Below are positions 1 through 8,625 of a DNA stretch of 35,352 nucleotides, piece after piece. The stretch lies in NCBI GenBank assembly GCA_001913845.2, contig MKGP02000055.1, positions 1 through 35,352 of the forward strand. The letters are read 5' to 3'. How positions within the stretch are numbered: the stretch's first letter is position 1; the number at the start of each line of letters is the position of its first letter. The stretch is from Limnothrix sp. CACIAM 69d (GTDB taxonomy: Bacteria > Cyanobacteriota > Cyanobacteriia > CACIAM-69d). Both the position numbers and the translations under genes were made by a program. The notes under the pieces are model-generated. The model saw only the letters and a list, made by a program, of their open reading frames with translations. It was not told where the DNA came from and did not search any database.

Positions 1-1
1 A

Positions 2-106
2 TTTCGGATCTTCTCAGAACGCTATCGCAATCGTCGTCGCCGTTTTGGCTTGAGGCTCCATCTGTTAGCTGGGTTGCTCAACTACCAAGCGGCACATCCA
101 ATTTGA
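2..106 (+). pseudogene. 3' end of an IS transposase (DDE type, IS5-like), cut by the window edge
   Basis: The frame open from base 2 to the TGA at 104-106 encodes FRIFSERYRNRRRRFGLR followed by LHLLAGLLNYQ. This closely resembles the extreme C terminus of DDE transposases common in cyanobacteria, where a SERYRNRRKRFGLRFNLIAG-type motif lies near the end. Only about 34 residues are visible, so it cannot be said whether the element is intact to the left of the window. No terminal inverted repeat was identified between the stop codon and the glutaminase gene. The family assignment rests on motif memory only. Confidence 0.7.
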
Positions 107-153
107 TTCGTGCAAGAGGTCTATTGGATTCAGGCTATTGGGTTCAGGGTGAA

Positions 154-1047
154 TCAAAACCAGCGAATAGCCCCTTCCACAAAGTCCAACCCCAAAATCG
201 AATGGCCTTGGGGATTCAACAGCGGACTGTAACAGGCGATCGATCCTTGGCCGGGCTGGATTGACCAAACCACGCCGCTCACGCCGGACTTGGTGGGCCA
301 GCCCACATGCGCCATCCAGGTTTCCGAATCTTGGTAGAGACCGCCCACCGCGATCGCCCCTAGGGTTTGCTGCACCAACTCAGCCCATTGGGACGGCGGG
401 TTGGCAAACCAGCAGCCCAAAGCCGCCAACTCAGGCATCGTGATCCCCAGGCAACAAAGCCGGTTGTAAATCTCCAGGGCAATTTCCGGCTCCACCACCC
501 GGCCAGAATCCACCAAGGTTTGCACCAAAGCACGATTGCGACCGTTGGGCAGGCTTTGCACCGAAGCCAGCACCGTTTCATTCACGGGCATGAGGCAGCC
601 TGTTTCCCGATATAACCAAGCTTGGAACCGCCGCACCCGATCGCGCGCGGTGGTTCCAGGCAGGGCCCCCGCCAGGGCCAGGGCCCCACTGTTGAGCATG
701 GGATTGCGGGGATGGCCCGCATCTTCCAGTAGTTGATCCAAGTCGTTGTAGGCCTTGGCGGATGGTTGACAGCCCACCAAGCCGCTCACAACCTCGGGGC
801 CCAGAAGCGCAAGGGCATAAAACAACAGCAGGGGTTTCATCACGCTCATCAACACCACCCGCCGCCCCGGGGGCGATCGATCCCAACTGCGGCCATCCAC
901 AGCCTGCACGGCGGCCGCAAACTCTTGCGGATTGGCCTTGGCCAGAGCGGGCACGTAGTCTGGCAAATAGCCACTGATGCCCGATCGCGCTCCTTGTCGA
1001 GCCAGATCATCCAACAACAACCGAGATGTTGCGATTAGTCCAGTCAT
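154..1047 (-). CDS. glsA: glutaminase (serine-dependent beta-lactamase-like fold)
   Basis: Predicted to hydrolyse L-glutamine to glutamate and ammonia in the cytoplasm. The protein follows the glutaminase family pattern from start to end. An early GYLPDYVPALAKANP segment matches the family's G-x-x-x-xYIPxLAxxxP. The catalytic S-x-x-K appears as SVMK about 82 residues from the most upstream start, where homologues often have SISK. PRNPMLNSGALAL and a C-terminal TKSGVSGVVWSI followed by a GLDFVE end complete the pattern. The frame opens at a GTG at 1089, with ATGs at 1074 and 1047. I prefer 1047 (MTGLIATSRLL, 297 residues) because the family usually starts just before this helix; the start is uncertain. 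It is a single gene, divergent from the transaldolase across a gap of about 290 bp. Confidence 0.88.
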   Translation of the reverse strand: MTGLIATSRLLLDDLARQGARSGISGYLPDYVPALAKANPQEFAAAVQAVDGRSWDRSPPGRRVVLMSVMKPLLLFYALALLGPEVVSGLVGCQPSAKAYNDLDQLLEDAGHPRNPMLNSGALALAGALPGTTARDRVRRFQAWLYRETGCLMPVNETVLASVQSLPNGRNRALVQTLVDSGRVVEPEIALEIYNRLCCLGITMPELAALGCWFANPPSQWAELVQQTLGAIAVGGLYQDSETWMAHVGWPTKSGVSGVVWSIQPGQGSIACYSPLLNPQGHSILGLDFVEGAIRWF

Positions 1048-1339
1048 GTCGCCTGCATCGCCTTGGGCCGGCATACAGGAAGCAGCCACCAGCCCTGCTA
1101 ATACTCTAGAGAAGGCCCGGGAGCCTGATAAGCAATTGTGATCAAGTGATGAGGTTTCTTATTGATCGCTGATTGAACACTTACCAGGAACTCCCGCCCT
1201 CTTTGAACTTTTCTGTGATTTTGTTGAAGTTCTCATCGGGAGCGTCACCATTCCCGGTGGGATCGGCCACACTGGAAGCACATTTCCCGGCCCAACCGAG
1301 AGGGCGGGACACTCGCAACGCTCTCAGCGAGAAGTGATC

Positions 1340-2524
1340 ATGGCTCAGACCTTGCTTGAACAATTACGCACAATGACGATCGTGGTGGCCGATACCGGCG
1401 ACATTCAGGCGATCGAACGACTCAAGCCCCGCGATGCCACAACGAACCCTTCATTGATCACCGCTGCGGCCCAAATGCCGCAATACCAGGAAATTGTGGA
1501 TCAAACCCTGCTGGAGGCCCGCACCGAAAAGGGCAAGCAAGCCAGCGCGGAGGAGGTGGCTTCCCTGGCCTTTGAGCGCTTGGCGGTGGCCTTTGGTAAA
1601 AAGATTTTGCAAATTATTCCCGGTCGGGTCTCCACGGAGGTCGATGCGCGCCTGTCCTATGACACGGAAGCGACGATCGCCAAGGGTCGCTATCTGATTT
1701 CGGAGTACGAAAAAGCCGGTGTTTCACGCGATCGAATTCTGATCAAAATTGCCGCCACTTGGGAAGGCATTCGCGCCGCCGAAGTGTTGGAAAAAGAAGG
1801 CATTCACTGTAATCTCACCCTGTTGTTTGGGTTGCACCAGGCGATCGCCTGTGCAGAGGCGGGCGTGACTCTCATTTCGCCCTTCGTGGGTCGAATTTTG
1901 GATTGGCATAAGAAAAAGACCGGGCGCGATTCGTTTCCGGCCCCAGAGGATCCCGGTGTGTTGTCCGTGACGCGGATTTATAACTACTACAAAACCTTCG
2001 GCCATCAAACGGAGGTGATGGGGGCGAGTTTCCGCAACATGGGCGAAATTGTGGAACTGGCCGGTTGTGATTTGCTGACCATTTCGCCGGCCCTCCTGGA
2101 CGAGCTGGAAAGCAATCGGGGCGAGCTAGTGCGCAAGCTGAGTCCTGACTTGGCCGGTGCAGAGCCGATCGAAAAAATCGAGATGAATCGCGAAGTTTTC
2201 GATCAAATGCACCAGGACGATGCAATGGCTTCCGAAAAGCTCACGGAGGGGATTGAAGGGTTCTCAAAAGCCCTAGAGTCTCTGGAGTTGCTGTTAAAAA
2301 ATCGCCTAGCCCAACTGGAAGGCCAAGAAGCCCTCAGCCATGCGGCCGATGACATTTTCCATGTCTACGATTTAGACGGGGATGGCTTCATTACCCGTGA
2401 AGAATGGGCTGGGAGCGATGCGGTTTTTGATGCCCTAGATTCCAACCGAGATGGCAAAATCACCCCCGCTGAAATGGCGGCGGGTCTTGGGGCGGCCTAT
2501 CACCACCATCTGGTGGGCGTTTAG
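1340..2524 (+). CDS. tal: transaldolase with a C-terminal EF-hand pair
   Basis: Transfers the dihydroxyacetone unit between sedoheptulose-7-P and glyceraldehyde-3-P in the non-oxidative pentose phosphate pathway. Residues 1 to about 320 are a class I transaldolase: the early DATTNPSLI motif, the Schiff-base lysine in ILIKIAAT (about K136) and the CNLTLLF strand. A C-terminal extension holds two canonical 12-residue EF-hand loops: [12 protein letters not shown] (about 344-355) and [12 protein letters not shown] (about 367-378). Each has acidic residues at positions 1, 3, 5 and 12 except N at position 3 of the second. The protein ends with a His-rich tail. Such transaldolase/EF-hand fusions are known in cyanobacteria and suggest calcium influence on stability or activity, which is an inference. 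I chose ATG 1340 because GAGAAG (1329-1334) lies 5 nt upstream; a GTG at 1334 is in frame. Confidence 0.95.
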   Translation: MAQTLLEQLRTMTIVVADTGDIQAIERLKPRDATTNPSLITAAAQMPQYQEIVDQTLLEARTEKGKQASAEEVASLAFERLAVAFGKKILQIIPGRVSTEVDARLSYDTEATIAKGRYLISEYEKAGVSRDRILIKIAATWEGIRAAEVLEKEGIHCNLTLLFGLHQAIACAEAGVTLISPFVGRILDWHKKKTGRDSFPAPEDPGVLSVTRIYNYYKTFGHQTEVMGASFRNMGEIVELAGCDLLTISPALLDELESNRGELVRKLSPDLAGAEPIEKIEMNREVFDQMHQDDAMASEKLTEGIEGFSKALESLELLLKNRLAQLEGQEALSHAADDIFHVYDLDGDGFITREEWAGSDAVFDALDSNRDGKITPAEMAAGLGAAYHHHLVGV

Positions 2525-2548
2525 GGCCCGATTTCGGCCAAAGCTTAA

Positions 2549-2577
2549 AGATTCTCGATGGGGAGATCTGAGAATCT
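2549..2577. terminator. hairpin between convergent genes
   Basis: AGATTCTC (2549-2556) and GAGAATCT (2570-2577) form a perfect 8-bp stem around a 13-nt loop. It lies between the ends of the transaldolase and the CorC-like gene and overlaps the latter's stop codon. It could end transcription from both sides, but no long T-run follows on either strand, so termination is an inference. Confidence 0.5.
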
Positions 2578-3886
2578 AGTGCAGGCGGCGAATGCGGATC
2601 CGATCGATTCGGGCCCCATTGGCCGCTTCAATTTCAAATTCCAAACCGTTGTAACGAAAGCTTTCGCCCACTTGGGGAATTCGTTGCAGATGACAAAGCA
2701 CAAACCCGGCCAAGGTTTGGTAATCGTCGGCTTCGGGCAGGGTTAGCCCCAAACGGCCATTCACCTCATCGATCGTGATTTGGGCGGGGACGCAGGCGGT
2801 TTGCTCATCGATCGCCTCGATCGAGCTGTCGTCGGCGGCCAGGGGCCCCACAATTTCCTCCGCCACATCGGTGAGCGTGACCAAACCCGCCGTGTTGCCA
2901 AATTCATCGACCACGATCGCCATGGGTTGTCCCGATCGCCGGAGCGATCGCAGCAAGTCCGCCGTATTGGCAAATTCCGGCACGAAACAGGCGGGCTGAA
3001 TCCAAGCACTCAGGGGCGTGTCCAGGCTCAATTCCCCAGCGGCCAGGGGCGTGGCTAAATCTTTAAACCGCACCATGCCCACAATGTTATCGATCGAGTC
3101 ACCCATCACCGGGTAGCGCAGGTGGCCCGTTTGGCCAACGGCCGCCAGCAAATCCGTCACGGAATCCGACTGCTCCAGCACCACCATCTGGGTGCGGGGA
3201 ATCATCACATCCCGGGCCGTCACGGCTCGAAAGGCCAAAACATTTTGCAGCAGGCGGCGCTCATCGGCTTCCAAGTCCGGGGACTCCGTGGAATTCCCCA
3301 CAATTTGTTGCAACTCCGAAAGGGCGATCGGGCTGGCCCAATGACGATCGCTGGGCCGCAACCCCAAGGCCCGCAACACCCACCGCGTGGAGCGCTCCAA
3401 AAACCAAACGATCGGCTGCAAAAATCGCCCGATCGTGACGCTGGGCGGCCCCAACACCAAGGCCACCTGTTCCGCATGGCGCAGGGCGATCGACTTGGGG
3501 CCCAATTCCCCAAACACGATTTGCAGATAGGCCACCAACAGGAATGCGGTTCCCACGGCCACCGCCTGCACCAAAGGGCGATCGGCCGCTGCGGGCCAGT
3601 AGTGAATTGCGCCGCTGATCAAGGGTGCGGCCAAAACCGACTGCCCCAACCAACCCAGGGTGAGGGCCGCCAGGGTGATCCCCAACTGGGTTGTGGACAG
3701 CAACCGATCGACATGTTGTTGCAAATACTGGACGCTGCGGGCCGCTGGATCTCCCCCCGCAACGAGTTGATCAATGCGCGATCGCCGCACAGCCACCATG
3801 GAAAACTCTGCCGCCACAAAGAACGCATTCAGCGTGATGGGCAACAGCAGCACCCACAAGCTCAACGTCCAGCCTTGACTATCCAC
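2576..3886 (-). CDS. CNNM/CorC family membrane protein (DUF21-CBS-CorC_HlyC)
   Basis: An integral membrane protein of the hemolysin-C/CorC/CNNM family, whose members are implicated in magnesium or cobalt efflux and tolerance. Residues 8 to about 190 form the DUF21 (CNNM) domain with about four hydrophobic segments, including the family-typical FFVAAEFSMVAVRRSRI near the N terminus and TTQLGITLAALTLGWLG at 65-81. Two CBS domains follow. The first starts at the conserved DVMIPRTQM (226-234); the second ends with VVDEFGNTAGLVTLTDVAEEIVG (325-347). The C-terminal CorC_HlyC domain occupies about 355-435. The length (436 residues) is normal. The start is GTG, since no ATG is available close by. The substrate cannot be told from sequence. 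Confidence 0.92.
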   Translation of the reverse strand: MDSQGWTLSLWVLLLPITLNAFFVAAEFSMVAVRRSRIDQLVAGGDPAARSVQYLQQHVDRLLSTTQLGITLAALTLGWLGQSVLAAPLISGAIHYWPAAADRPLVQAVAVGTAFLLVAYLQIVFGELGPKSIALRHAEQVALVLGPPSVTIGRFLQPIVWFLERSTRWVLRALGLRPSDRHWASPIALSELQQIVGNSTESPDLEADERRLLQNVLAFRAVTARDVMIPRTQMVVLEQSDSVTDLLAAVGQTGHLRYPVMGDSIDNIVGMVRFKDLATPLAAGELSLDTPLSAWIQPACFVPEFANTADLLRSLRRSGQPMAIVVDEFGNTAGLVTLTDVAEEIVGPLAADDSSIEAIDEQTACVPAQITIDEVNGRLGLTLPEADDYQTLAGFVLCHLQRIPQVGESFRYNGLEFEIEAANGARIDRIRIRRLH

Positions 3887-4002
3887 CGCTACTAGGTTCC
3901 GTTTAATCGAGTTTGTGTAATTCTGGTTAATTTTGCTTGATTTTGTTCAAAACCGGACGACTCGCATATCTTGTGCGTGGGGCTTTCTCAAATCTGTTAA
4001 TT

Positions 4003-4044
4003 CGCCCTTGGCATTGATGGCTGATGGAGCTGTGGCCAAGGGCG
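4003..4044. repeat. 10-bp inverted repeat downstream of the one-TM protein gene
   Basis: CGCCCTTGGC (4003-4012) and GCCAAGGGCG (4035-4044) are perfect complements separated by 22 nt. The structure lies just past the 3' end of the minus-strand gene at 4052-4723 and may protect or end its transcript. There is no T-run, so intrinsic termination is doubtful. Confidence 0.45.
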
Positions 4045-4051
4045 ATCGCCC

Positions 4052-4723
4052 CTAACGCACCGGAATGCCCTGAATTTGAAGCTGTAATTGCTGATCGGGA
4101 TAATCGGTCAGGGACAGTTGCAACGATTTCACCCCATCCAGCAACACCGTCGGCACGATCGCCTTGCCCCGAACGGTGGCTCCGTCGGCCGGTAGCTCAC
4201 TGGGCAAATCTTCCACGATCGCGCTCAGGGGATCACCCCGATCGTCTGCCATTTCCAAAAAGCTATAGAGAAACTGCACCGCCCGATCGCCCTGATTGCG
4301 CAGCGTCAACTCCAGCACCAACGAATCGCCCACCCGGCTGGCTCCCACCACCGTCAGGGTCACACCTTCCGCCTTGGCCGAAATAGGCAACTTAGCCACC
4401 GCCGTTTGTGACAAAGGCTTGGCCTGAGGTTGGGTTTGGGTCAAGGCTGGATCCACCGGCTTGGGCGGCGCATTGCCCACGGGAGCCGTTTGGGTGATGG
4501 CCTTGGTTTTGGCCAACAACTGCTGCTCATTCAGCAGTTTCAACGGAGCCGGTTCCGGTCGCTTGCCGCCTCGTCCTGAGGAGTCCGCCGTGGGGCGAAA
4601 GTCCGGCTGCACAATGCCCTTCAGCGCCTCCCGCCCGAGGTTATAGCCCCAAGAGGTGCTGGCGATGCCCGTGCCCGCCATCAACAACAACAACAGAATG
4701 GTCAAACCAGCGCTGGGATTCAC
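4052..4723 (-). CDS. conserved cyanobacterial one-TM protein of unknown function
   Basis: A 223-residue protein with one N-terminal hydrophobic segment (about residues 7-22, LTILLLLLMAGTGIAST) that would act as an uncleaved anchor or signal peptide. It is followed by a SWGYNLGREALKGIVQPD motif that I have seen as a recurring feature of uncharacterised cyanobacterial proteins. A Pro/Gln/Thr-rich linker spans about 40-112. The C-terminal part (about 115-223) has alternating hydrophobic strands such as VTLTVVGASRVGDSLVLELTLRNQG and looks like a beta-sandwich, similar in style to DUF4352-type extracytoplasmic domains. That fold suggestion is an inference. The function is unknown. It stands alone, facing away from the tRNA. 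Confidence 0.75.
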   Translation of the reverse strand: MNPSAGLTILLLLLMAGTGIASTSWGYNLGREALKGIVQPDFRPTADSSGRGGKRPEPAPLKLLNEQQLLAKTKAITQTAPVGNAPPKPVDPALTQTQPQAKPLSQTAVAKLPISAKAEGVTLTVVGASRVGDSLVLELTLRNQGDRAVQFLYSFLEMADDRGDPLSAIVEDLPSELPADGATVRGKAIVPTVLLDGVKSLQLSLTDYPDQQLQLQIQGIPVR

Positions 4724-4934
4724 GGCAGTTGATGAAGATTACTTGAGAGAGGTTGAGGGATCCAGAGCAGATGGCGGCTGGCTGATCACTCAAGCCATTC
4801 AAACCCTATCCAAGAATATTGCCCAAACTAGCGGCCAATGGCAAAATTAATGACGAGTGTAAACTCACACGACTCTCCAAAAGCGATAGACCACCCTCAA
4901 AACCTATCGCTGAGCATGGGGTCTCCGACATTTT

Positions 4935-5007
4935 CCAGGGTTGGCCGAGCGGTTTAGGCAGCGAACTCATAATTCGCCTCAGACAGGTTCAACTCCTGTA
5001 CCCTGGA
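4935..5007 (+). tRNA. tRNA with CAT anticodon (elongator Met or Ile2)
   Basis: A full cloverleaf can be drawn. Acceptor arm: CCAGGGT (4935-4941) with ACCCTGG (5000-5006) and discriminator A5007. D-arm: GCC/GGC. Anticodon stem: GCGAA/TTCGC around loop CTCATAA, anticodon CAT at 4968-4970. Variable loop: CTCAG. T-arm: ACAGG/CCTGT around TTCAACT. CCA is not encoded. It is not the initiator: the first pair is a normal C-G, and the anticodon stem lacks the three G-C pairs. A CTCATAA loop occurs both in elongator tRNA-Met and in tRNA-Ile whose CAT is modified to lysidine. The D-arm sequence reminds me of plastid trnI-CAU, so Ile2 is slightly favoured but not proven. Confidence 0.9.
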
Positions 5008-5016
5008 TTGTTTTAC

Positions 5017-5100
5017 GATCGAACCGACTTGATCAAGCCAAATCAATCGAACTGGCTCACCCGAACCGGCCTGATTGAACCCGCTTGATTGAACCGGCTT
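5017..5100 (+). repeat. six degenerate 14-nt tandem repeats after the tRNA
   Basis: From 5017 to 5100 the sequence divides in exact 14-nt register into six related units. The clearest are GATCGAACCGACTT (5017-5030), AATCGAACTGGCTC (5045-5058), ACCCGAACCGGCCT (5059-5072), GATTGAACCCGCTT (5073-5086) and GATTGAACCGGCTT (5087-5100). The second unit (5031-5044) is the most diverged. The array begins 9 nt after the tRNA and ends about 60 nt before the peptidase start. Its role is unknown. Confidence 0.75.
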
Positions 5101-5162
5101 GAAGTGAATGTGAACGCCTGAAATTGCTGCGTGAACCCAAGGTTGAGGCGAAGGTTGGAGCT

Positions 5163-6977
5163 ATGGTAGCAAGTGTGATCGGGACGGCCCAAACCACCGA
5201 CAAGAACGACCCATTAACCTGGAATTTAGCCGATCTATACGCGGGATTTGATGATCCCCGCTATGAGGCTGATTTGCACTGGGTGAGCGATCGAGCCGAG
5301 AATTTTCGGATCACCTACCGCGATCGCACGGCCTCGCTGACCGCCCAGGAGCTAGCCCAGGCCTTGGAAGAGCTAGAAGGCATCTACCAGGTGGTGGGCT
5401 ATCTTTGGAGCTTTCCCTCGCTCACCTTTGCGGCCAACACCCGAGACACCACCGCCCAAGCGGAGGTCGATCGAATCCAAACGGCCCTGACCACCGTGAA
5501 TAACGAGCTGGTCTTTTTTGACTTGGAACTTCAGGCCATGTGCGCCGACCACTTGGCGGAATTGCGACAGGCCCCAGAACTGCGGCTATATGCCCATTAC
5601 CTGGAATCCGTGGGTCGATTTGCGCCGTTTCGGTTGCCGGAAGCGGTGGAACAAACGCGCAATCGGGACAGCCTGACCGGGCGGCAAGCCTTTATCCAGT
5701 TGCGATCGATCCACTTGGGCGAACAGGCTTACACCCCCGTCACCACGGCCGATGGCAAAGCCGCCACCACGGAAGCTGAACTGTCGGCCCTGTTGTTTCA
5801 GGGCGATCGCACCCTGCGCGAACGGGCCTATCACTCGGTGCGAGCCGTCAGCCAACAGCACAACACCCTCTATGCCTACATCCTGAGCACGATCGCCCAG
5901 GATCACGCGATCGAAAACCAAATGCGCGGCTATCGATCGACCCTGGAAAAACAGCTCATTAGCGACGAAGTGCCCGAAGGGGTGTTTTGGGCCGTGATGA
6001 ATGGCACGCGCGATCGCACCGAAATTTGGCAAAACTATTACCGAATCAAAGCAAAAGCCACCGGAGCCGCCATTCGCACCTGTGATGTATATGCTCCCTG
6101 GAGCACCGAGCCGATCGCCCCGCTACCGTTCCAAGACGGCATTCAAACCCTGCTGGCGGCCCTGGAGCAATTCGACGCAACCTATGCAAACCGGGCCGAA
6201 GAATTTTTCCTCAATCGTTGGGTGGATGCCGCTGTGCGGCCGGGCAAACGGGGCGGCGCATTTTGTAACTACACCCACGGCAAACATAGCTATTTGTTTT
6301 TGTCTTACACCGAGGATTACAGCTCCCTGTTTACCTTGGCTCACGAAATGGGCCATGGCCTGCACTTTGCCTGGATTAACGATCATCAACGCTATTTCAA
6401 CAGCAATCCGCCTTTGGTGTTGGCGGAGGTGGCTTCCACCTTTAATGAACTGCTGTTGTTGGATTATTTGCTCGATCGGCATTCCGATCCCAATATGCAG
6501 CGCAGTTTAATTACGCGCCAGCTAGAAGATCAACTCAGTTTGCTCTTCCGACAAACCACCATTAGCCGATTGGAACTGGCCCTGCACGATCGGGCTGCAA
6601 AGGGGCGATTTGATGCTGAATTTGCGAATGAAGTTTGGGATAGTCTCTATCGAGATTTATGTGGCGATGCGGTGGAAATTTTGCCGGAACACCAATACGA
6701 CTGGGCCCGAATCGGTCATATTTTCTTCAAGCCCTTTTACTGCTACCAATACGCCGCTTCGGACATCGTAAGCCTGGCTTGCTATCAACAATATCGCCAG
6801 CGGGGCCAAGATTTTGTACCCGGCTATTTGCAACTGCTGGCTAGTGGGGGCAGCGAAAACCAAATGGCCGCCCTTAAGCATTATGTGGGTGTGGATTTGG
6901 AAGATCCGGCGACTATTTCCCAAGCACTGGATTATGTGGCGAATTTAGTCGATCGCCTGGCTAGCACCGTGCCCTAG
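5163..6977 (+). CDS. pepF: M3-family zinc metallopeptidase (oligoendopeptidase F-like)
   Basis: Predicted cytoplasmic zinc peptidase that cleaves short oligopeptides. The zinc site HEMGH lies at about residues 394-398 of the 604-residue form (nt 6342-6356). It sits in TLAHEMGHGLH, and the third ligand is the first Glu of the downstream AEVASTFNE. These are the M3 hallmarks. The N-terminal half is the helical oligoendopeptidase F domain, and the length fits the family. I chose ATG 5163 (MVASVIGTAQ). A TTG at 5124 would add 13 residues but has no support. AAGG at 5151-5154 gives an acceptable 8-nt spacing to 5163, and GGAG (5157-5160) is very close. The gene is monocistronic, following the tRNA and the 14-nt repeats. 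Confidence 0.92.
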   Translation: MVASVIGTAQTTDKNDPLTWNLADLYAGFDDPRYEADLHWVSDRAENFRITYRDRTASLTAQELAQALEELEGIYQVVGYLWSFPSLTFAANTRDTTAQAEVDRIQTALTTVNNELVFFDLELQAMCADHLAELRQAPELRLYAHYLESVGRFAPFRLPEAVEQTRNRDSLTGRQAFIQLRSIHLGEQAYTPVTTADGKAATTEAELSALLFQGDRTLRERAYHSVRAVSQQHNTLYAYILSTIAQDHAIENQMRGYRSTLEKQLISDEVPEGVFWAVMNGTRDRTEIWQNYYRIKAKATGAAIRTCDVYAPWSTEPIAPLPFQDGIQTLLAALEQFDATYANRAEEFFLNRWVDAAVRPGKRGGAFCNYTHGKHSYLFLSYTEDYSSLFTLAHEMGHGLHFAWINDHQRYFNSNPPLVLAEVASTFNELLLLDYLLDRHSDPNMQRSLITRQLEDQLSLLFRQTTISRLELALHDRAAKGRFDAEFANEVWDSLYRDLCGDAVEILPEHQYDWARIGHIFFKPFYCYQYAASDIVSLACYQQYRQRGQDFVPGYLQLLASGGSENQMAALKHYVGVDLEDPATISQALDYVANLVDRLASTVP

Positions 6978-6999
6978 CGGAAGGCTGCCCAATGATTTA

Positions 7000-7130
7000 G
7001 AGGATGTCTGAAAAGCAAATTGGGGGACTTACAAAGTACTAGCGATCGTGCGGGCAAGGGGCTTAAGCCCCTTGTCTTTATTGGTTGATGAGAACCAAAA
7101 GCTAGCAGTTTCAGCCTTTCAAAGATCCTC
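7000..7130. mobile_element. MITE-like element with a central perfect palindrome
   Basis: A noncoding 131-bp segment between the peptidase and the transporter. The left end GAGGATGTCTGAAAAG (7000-7015) is imperfectly inverted at the right end, CTTTCAAAGATCCTC (7116-7130). Its middle holds the perfect 20-bp palindrome CAAGGGGCTTAAGCCCCTTG (7055-7074). A near-identical palindrome occurs at 14290-14309, half of it at 29627-29639, and a reversed copy of the end motif at 19091-19110. This suggests a dispersed family mobilised by a transposase elsewhere. No clear target-site duplication was found. Confidence 0.5.
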
Positions 7131-7157
7131 TCAGGCTGAAGTTAGCTGGGTTGCAGT

Positions 7158-8462
7158 CTATTGATTAAGATCCGATGGCAAGTTCGACTGATGCCAAGGG
7201 GCAAACCAGGGCAATAATGCCAGCCCCGGTAGCGCCGCCCCGATCGTGAGTAAAAAGAAGCCGGGCCAACCCAATTGCTGGGCTAAAGCACCGGAAGGAG
7301 CCGAAAACAAATCACGACTAACAGCCATCAAACTGGACAACAAAGCATATTGGGTGGCGGAAAAACGAGCATTACAAAGACTCATCAAAAAAGCCGTGAA
7401 TCCTGCTGTTGCTAATCCACCGCAGAAATTTTCCACATTAATCGCTAACACCATGGCGGTGGCATTTTTCCCCACCCAAGCCAAAATTAAATAGGCAACA
7501 TTGCTGAGGGCTTGTAATCCCCCAAAGACCCAGAGCGATCGGCCAATACCAATTTGGCTGAGAATTGCACCGCCCGTTAAGGAACCGACAATGGTGGCAA
7601 TCAGACCCATTACCCCTTGAATGGCTCCCACTTCCGTTTGGCTAAAGCCCGTTTGCAGCAAAAAGGGCAGGGCCATGTTGTTCACCATCGAATCGCCCAA
7701 GCGATAGAGCACAATAAAGGCCAAAATGGCCAGGCCCCGCCGCCAATGGTAGCGATCGAGGAAATCCTTAAAAGGCAACCAAACAGCCTCCGACAGGCTG
7801 GCGGGTGGTTGTTGGGGGGCTGTGGGTTCTGGGGCCAGCCAACTCAACAGAATGCAGCCCGCCATCAAGACCGCCATCATGCTGTAGGTGACCGGCCAGG
7901 TGAAGCGATCGGCCAGCACCAACGCTGCTCCGCCCGCAATGAGCAGGGCCCCGCGATAGCCCAACACGAAGATCGCTGCTCCGGCTCCCATTTCCCGAGG
8001 AGTCAACACATCTGTGCGATAGGCATCGGCGGCAATGTCCTGGGTGGCGCTGAGCAGGGCCACCAACACCGCCGCGATCGCCACACCCTGTAGCCCCTGC
8101 TGGGGATTTTGCACCCCCAATGCCAACAGGGCCAAGGCGATCGCCCCTTGGCTGAGGGCCAACCAACCCCGCCGTCGCCCAAAAAACGGTGGTACAAATC
8201 GATCAAGCAAGGGGGCCCACAGAAACTTCAAGGAATAGGGCAATCCCACCAAGCTAAAAGCCCCGATCGCGCTCAGGTTCACCTGCTCCATCGTCATCCA
8301 AGCCTGAAGGGTACGGCTGGTTAACAGCAAGGGCAACCCCGAGCTAAACCCCAAGAGCAGCAGGGCCGCCATCTTGGGCTGTTGAAACAACCGAGCGATC
8401 GAGGCTAGGGGTGACGGAAGAGGAACTTTCACAGGTGTTGGGCAACCGGCATAGAGAAACAT
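7158..8462 (-). CDS. ampG: AmpG-like MFS transporter
   Basis: An inner-membrane major facilitator of the AmpG (muropeptide permease) type, probably importing anhydro-muropeptides for cell-wall recycling. Diagnostic segments are LLLGFSSGLPLLLTSRTLQAWM near the N terminus, GLPYSLKFLWAPLLDRF and the AmpG hallmark ATQDIAADAYR. About twelve hydrophobic helices can be recognised. The frame extends to a TTG at 8489, but the first ATG is at 8462 (MFLYAGCPTP, 434 residues), which I prefer. No good ribosome site is visible before either. The family is clear; the exact substrate in cyanobacteria is less so. The gene ends close to the MITE-like element at 7000-7130. Confidence 0.88.
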   Translation of the reverse strand: MFLYAGCPTPVKVPLPSPLASIARLFQQPKMAALLLLGFSSGLPLLLTSRTLQAWMTMEQVNLSAIGAFSLVGLPYSLKFLWAPLLDRFVPPFFGRRRGWLALSQGAIALALLALGVQNPQQGLQGVAIAAVLVALLSATQDIAADAYRTDVLTPREMGAGAAIFVLGYRGALLIAGGAALVLADRFTWPVTYSMMAVLMAGCILLSWLAPEPTAPQQPPASLSEAVWLPFKDFLDRYHWRRGLAILAFIVLYRLGDSMVNNMALPFLLQTGFSQTEVGAIQGVMGLIATIVGSLTGGAILSQIGIGRSLWVFGGLQALSNVAYLILAWVGKNATAMVLAINVENFCGGLATAGFTAFLMSLCNARFSATQYALLSSLMAVSRDLFSAPSGALAQQLGWPGFFLLTIGAALPGLALLPWFAPWHQSNLPSDLNQ

Positions 8463-8625
8463 TGGGTTGAGTTTACTGCTGTTAACCAACCGAGAGCGAT
8501 CAGGCGGAAGTGGTGCAACAGTGGTGTGAAGACCAGAGACTCCCCCCTTTCGCTGCGGTTATTTTTAGCCACAACCCCTTAAGCCTCAATATCCTAGTGC
8601 TAACTTTCTCCCACGAGATCGCGTT

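Noticed and set aside
3122-3895. Open frame of 257 codons opposite the CorC-like gene
   Set aside because: The translation is rich in His, Gln and Arg with no motif, as expected from antisense reading; the minus-strand gene is clearly real.
5017-5100. CRISPR-like or phage attachment array after the tRNA
   Set aside because: The units are only 14 nt without spacers, do not copy the tRNA end, and no integrase gene is nearby.
7140-7155. Second IS fragment, sharing GTTAGCTGGGTTGC with the transposase end at 64-77
   Set aside because: The match is only about 14 bp, the flanks differ, and no coding similarity extends from it.
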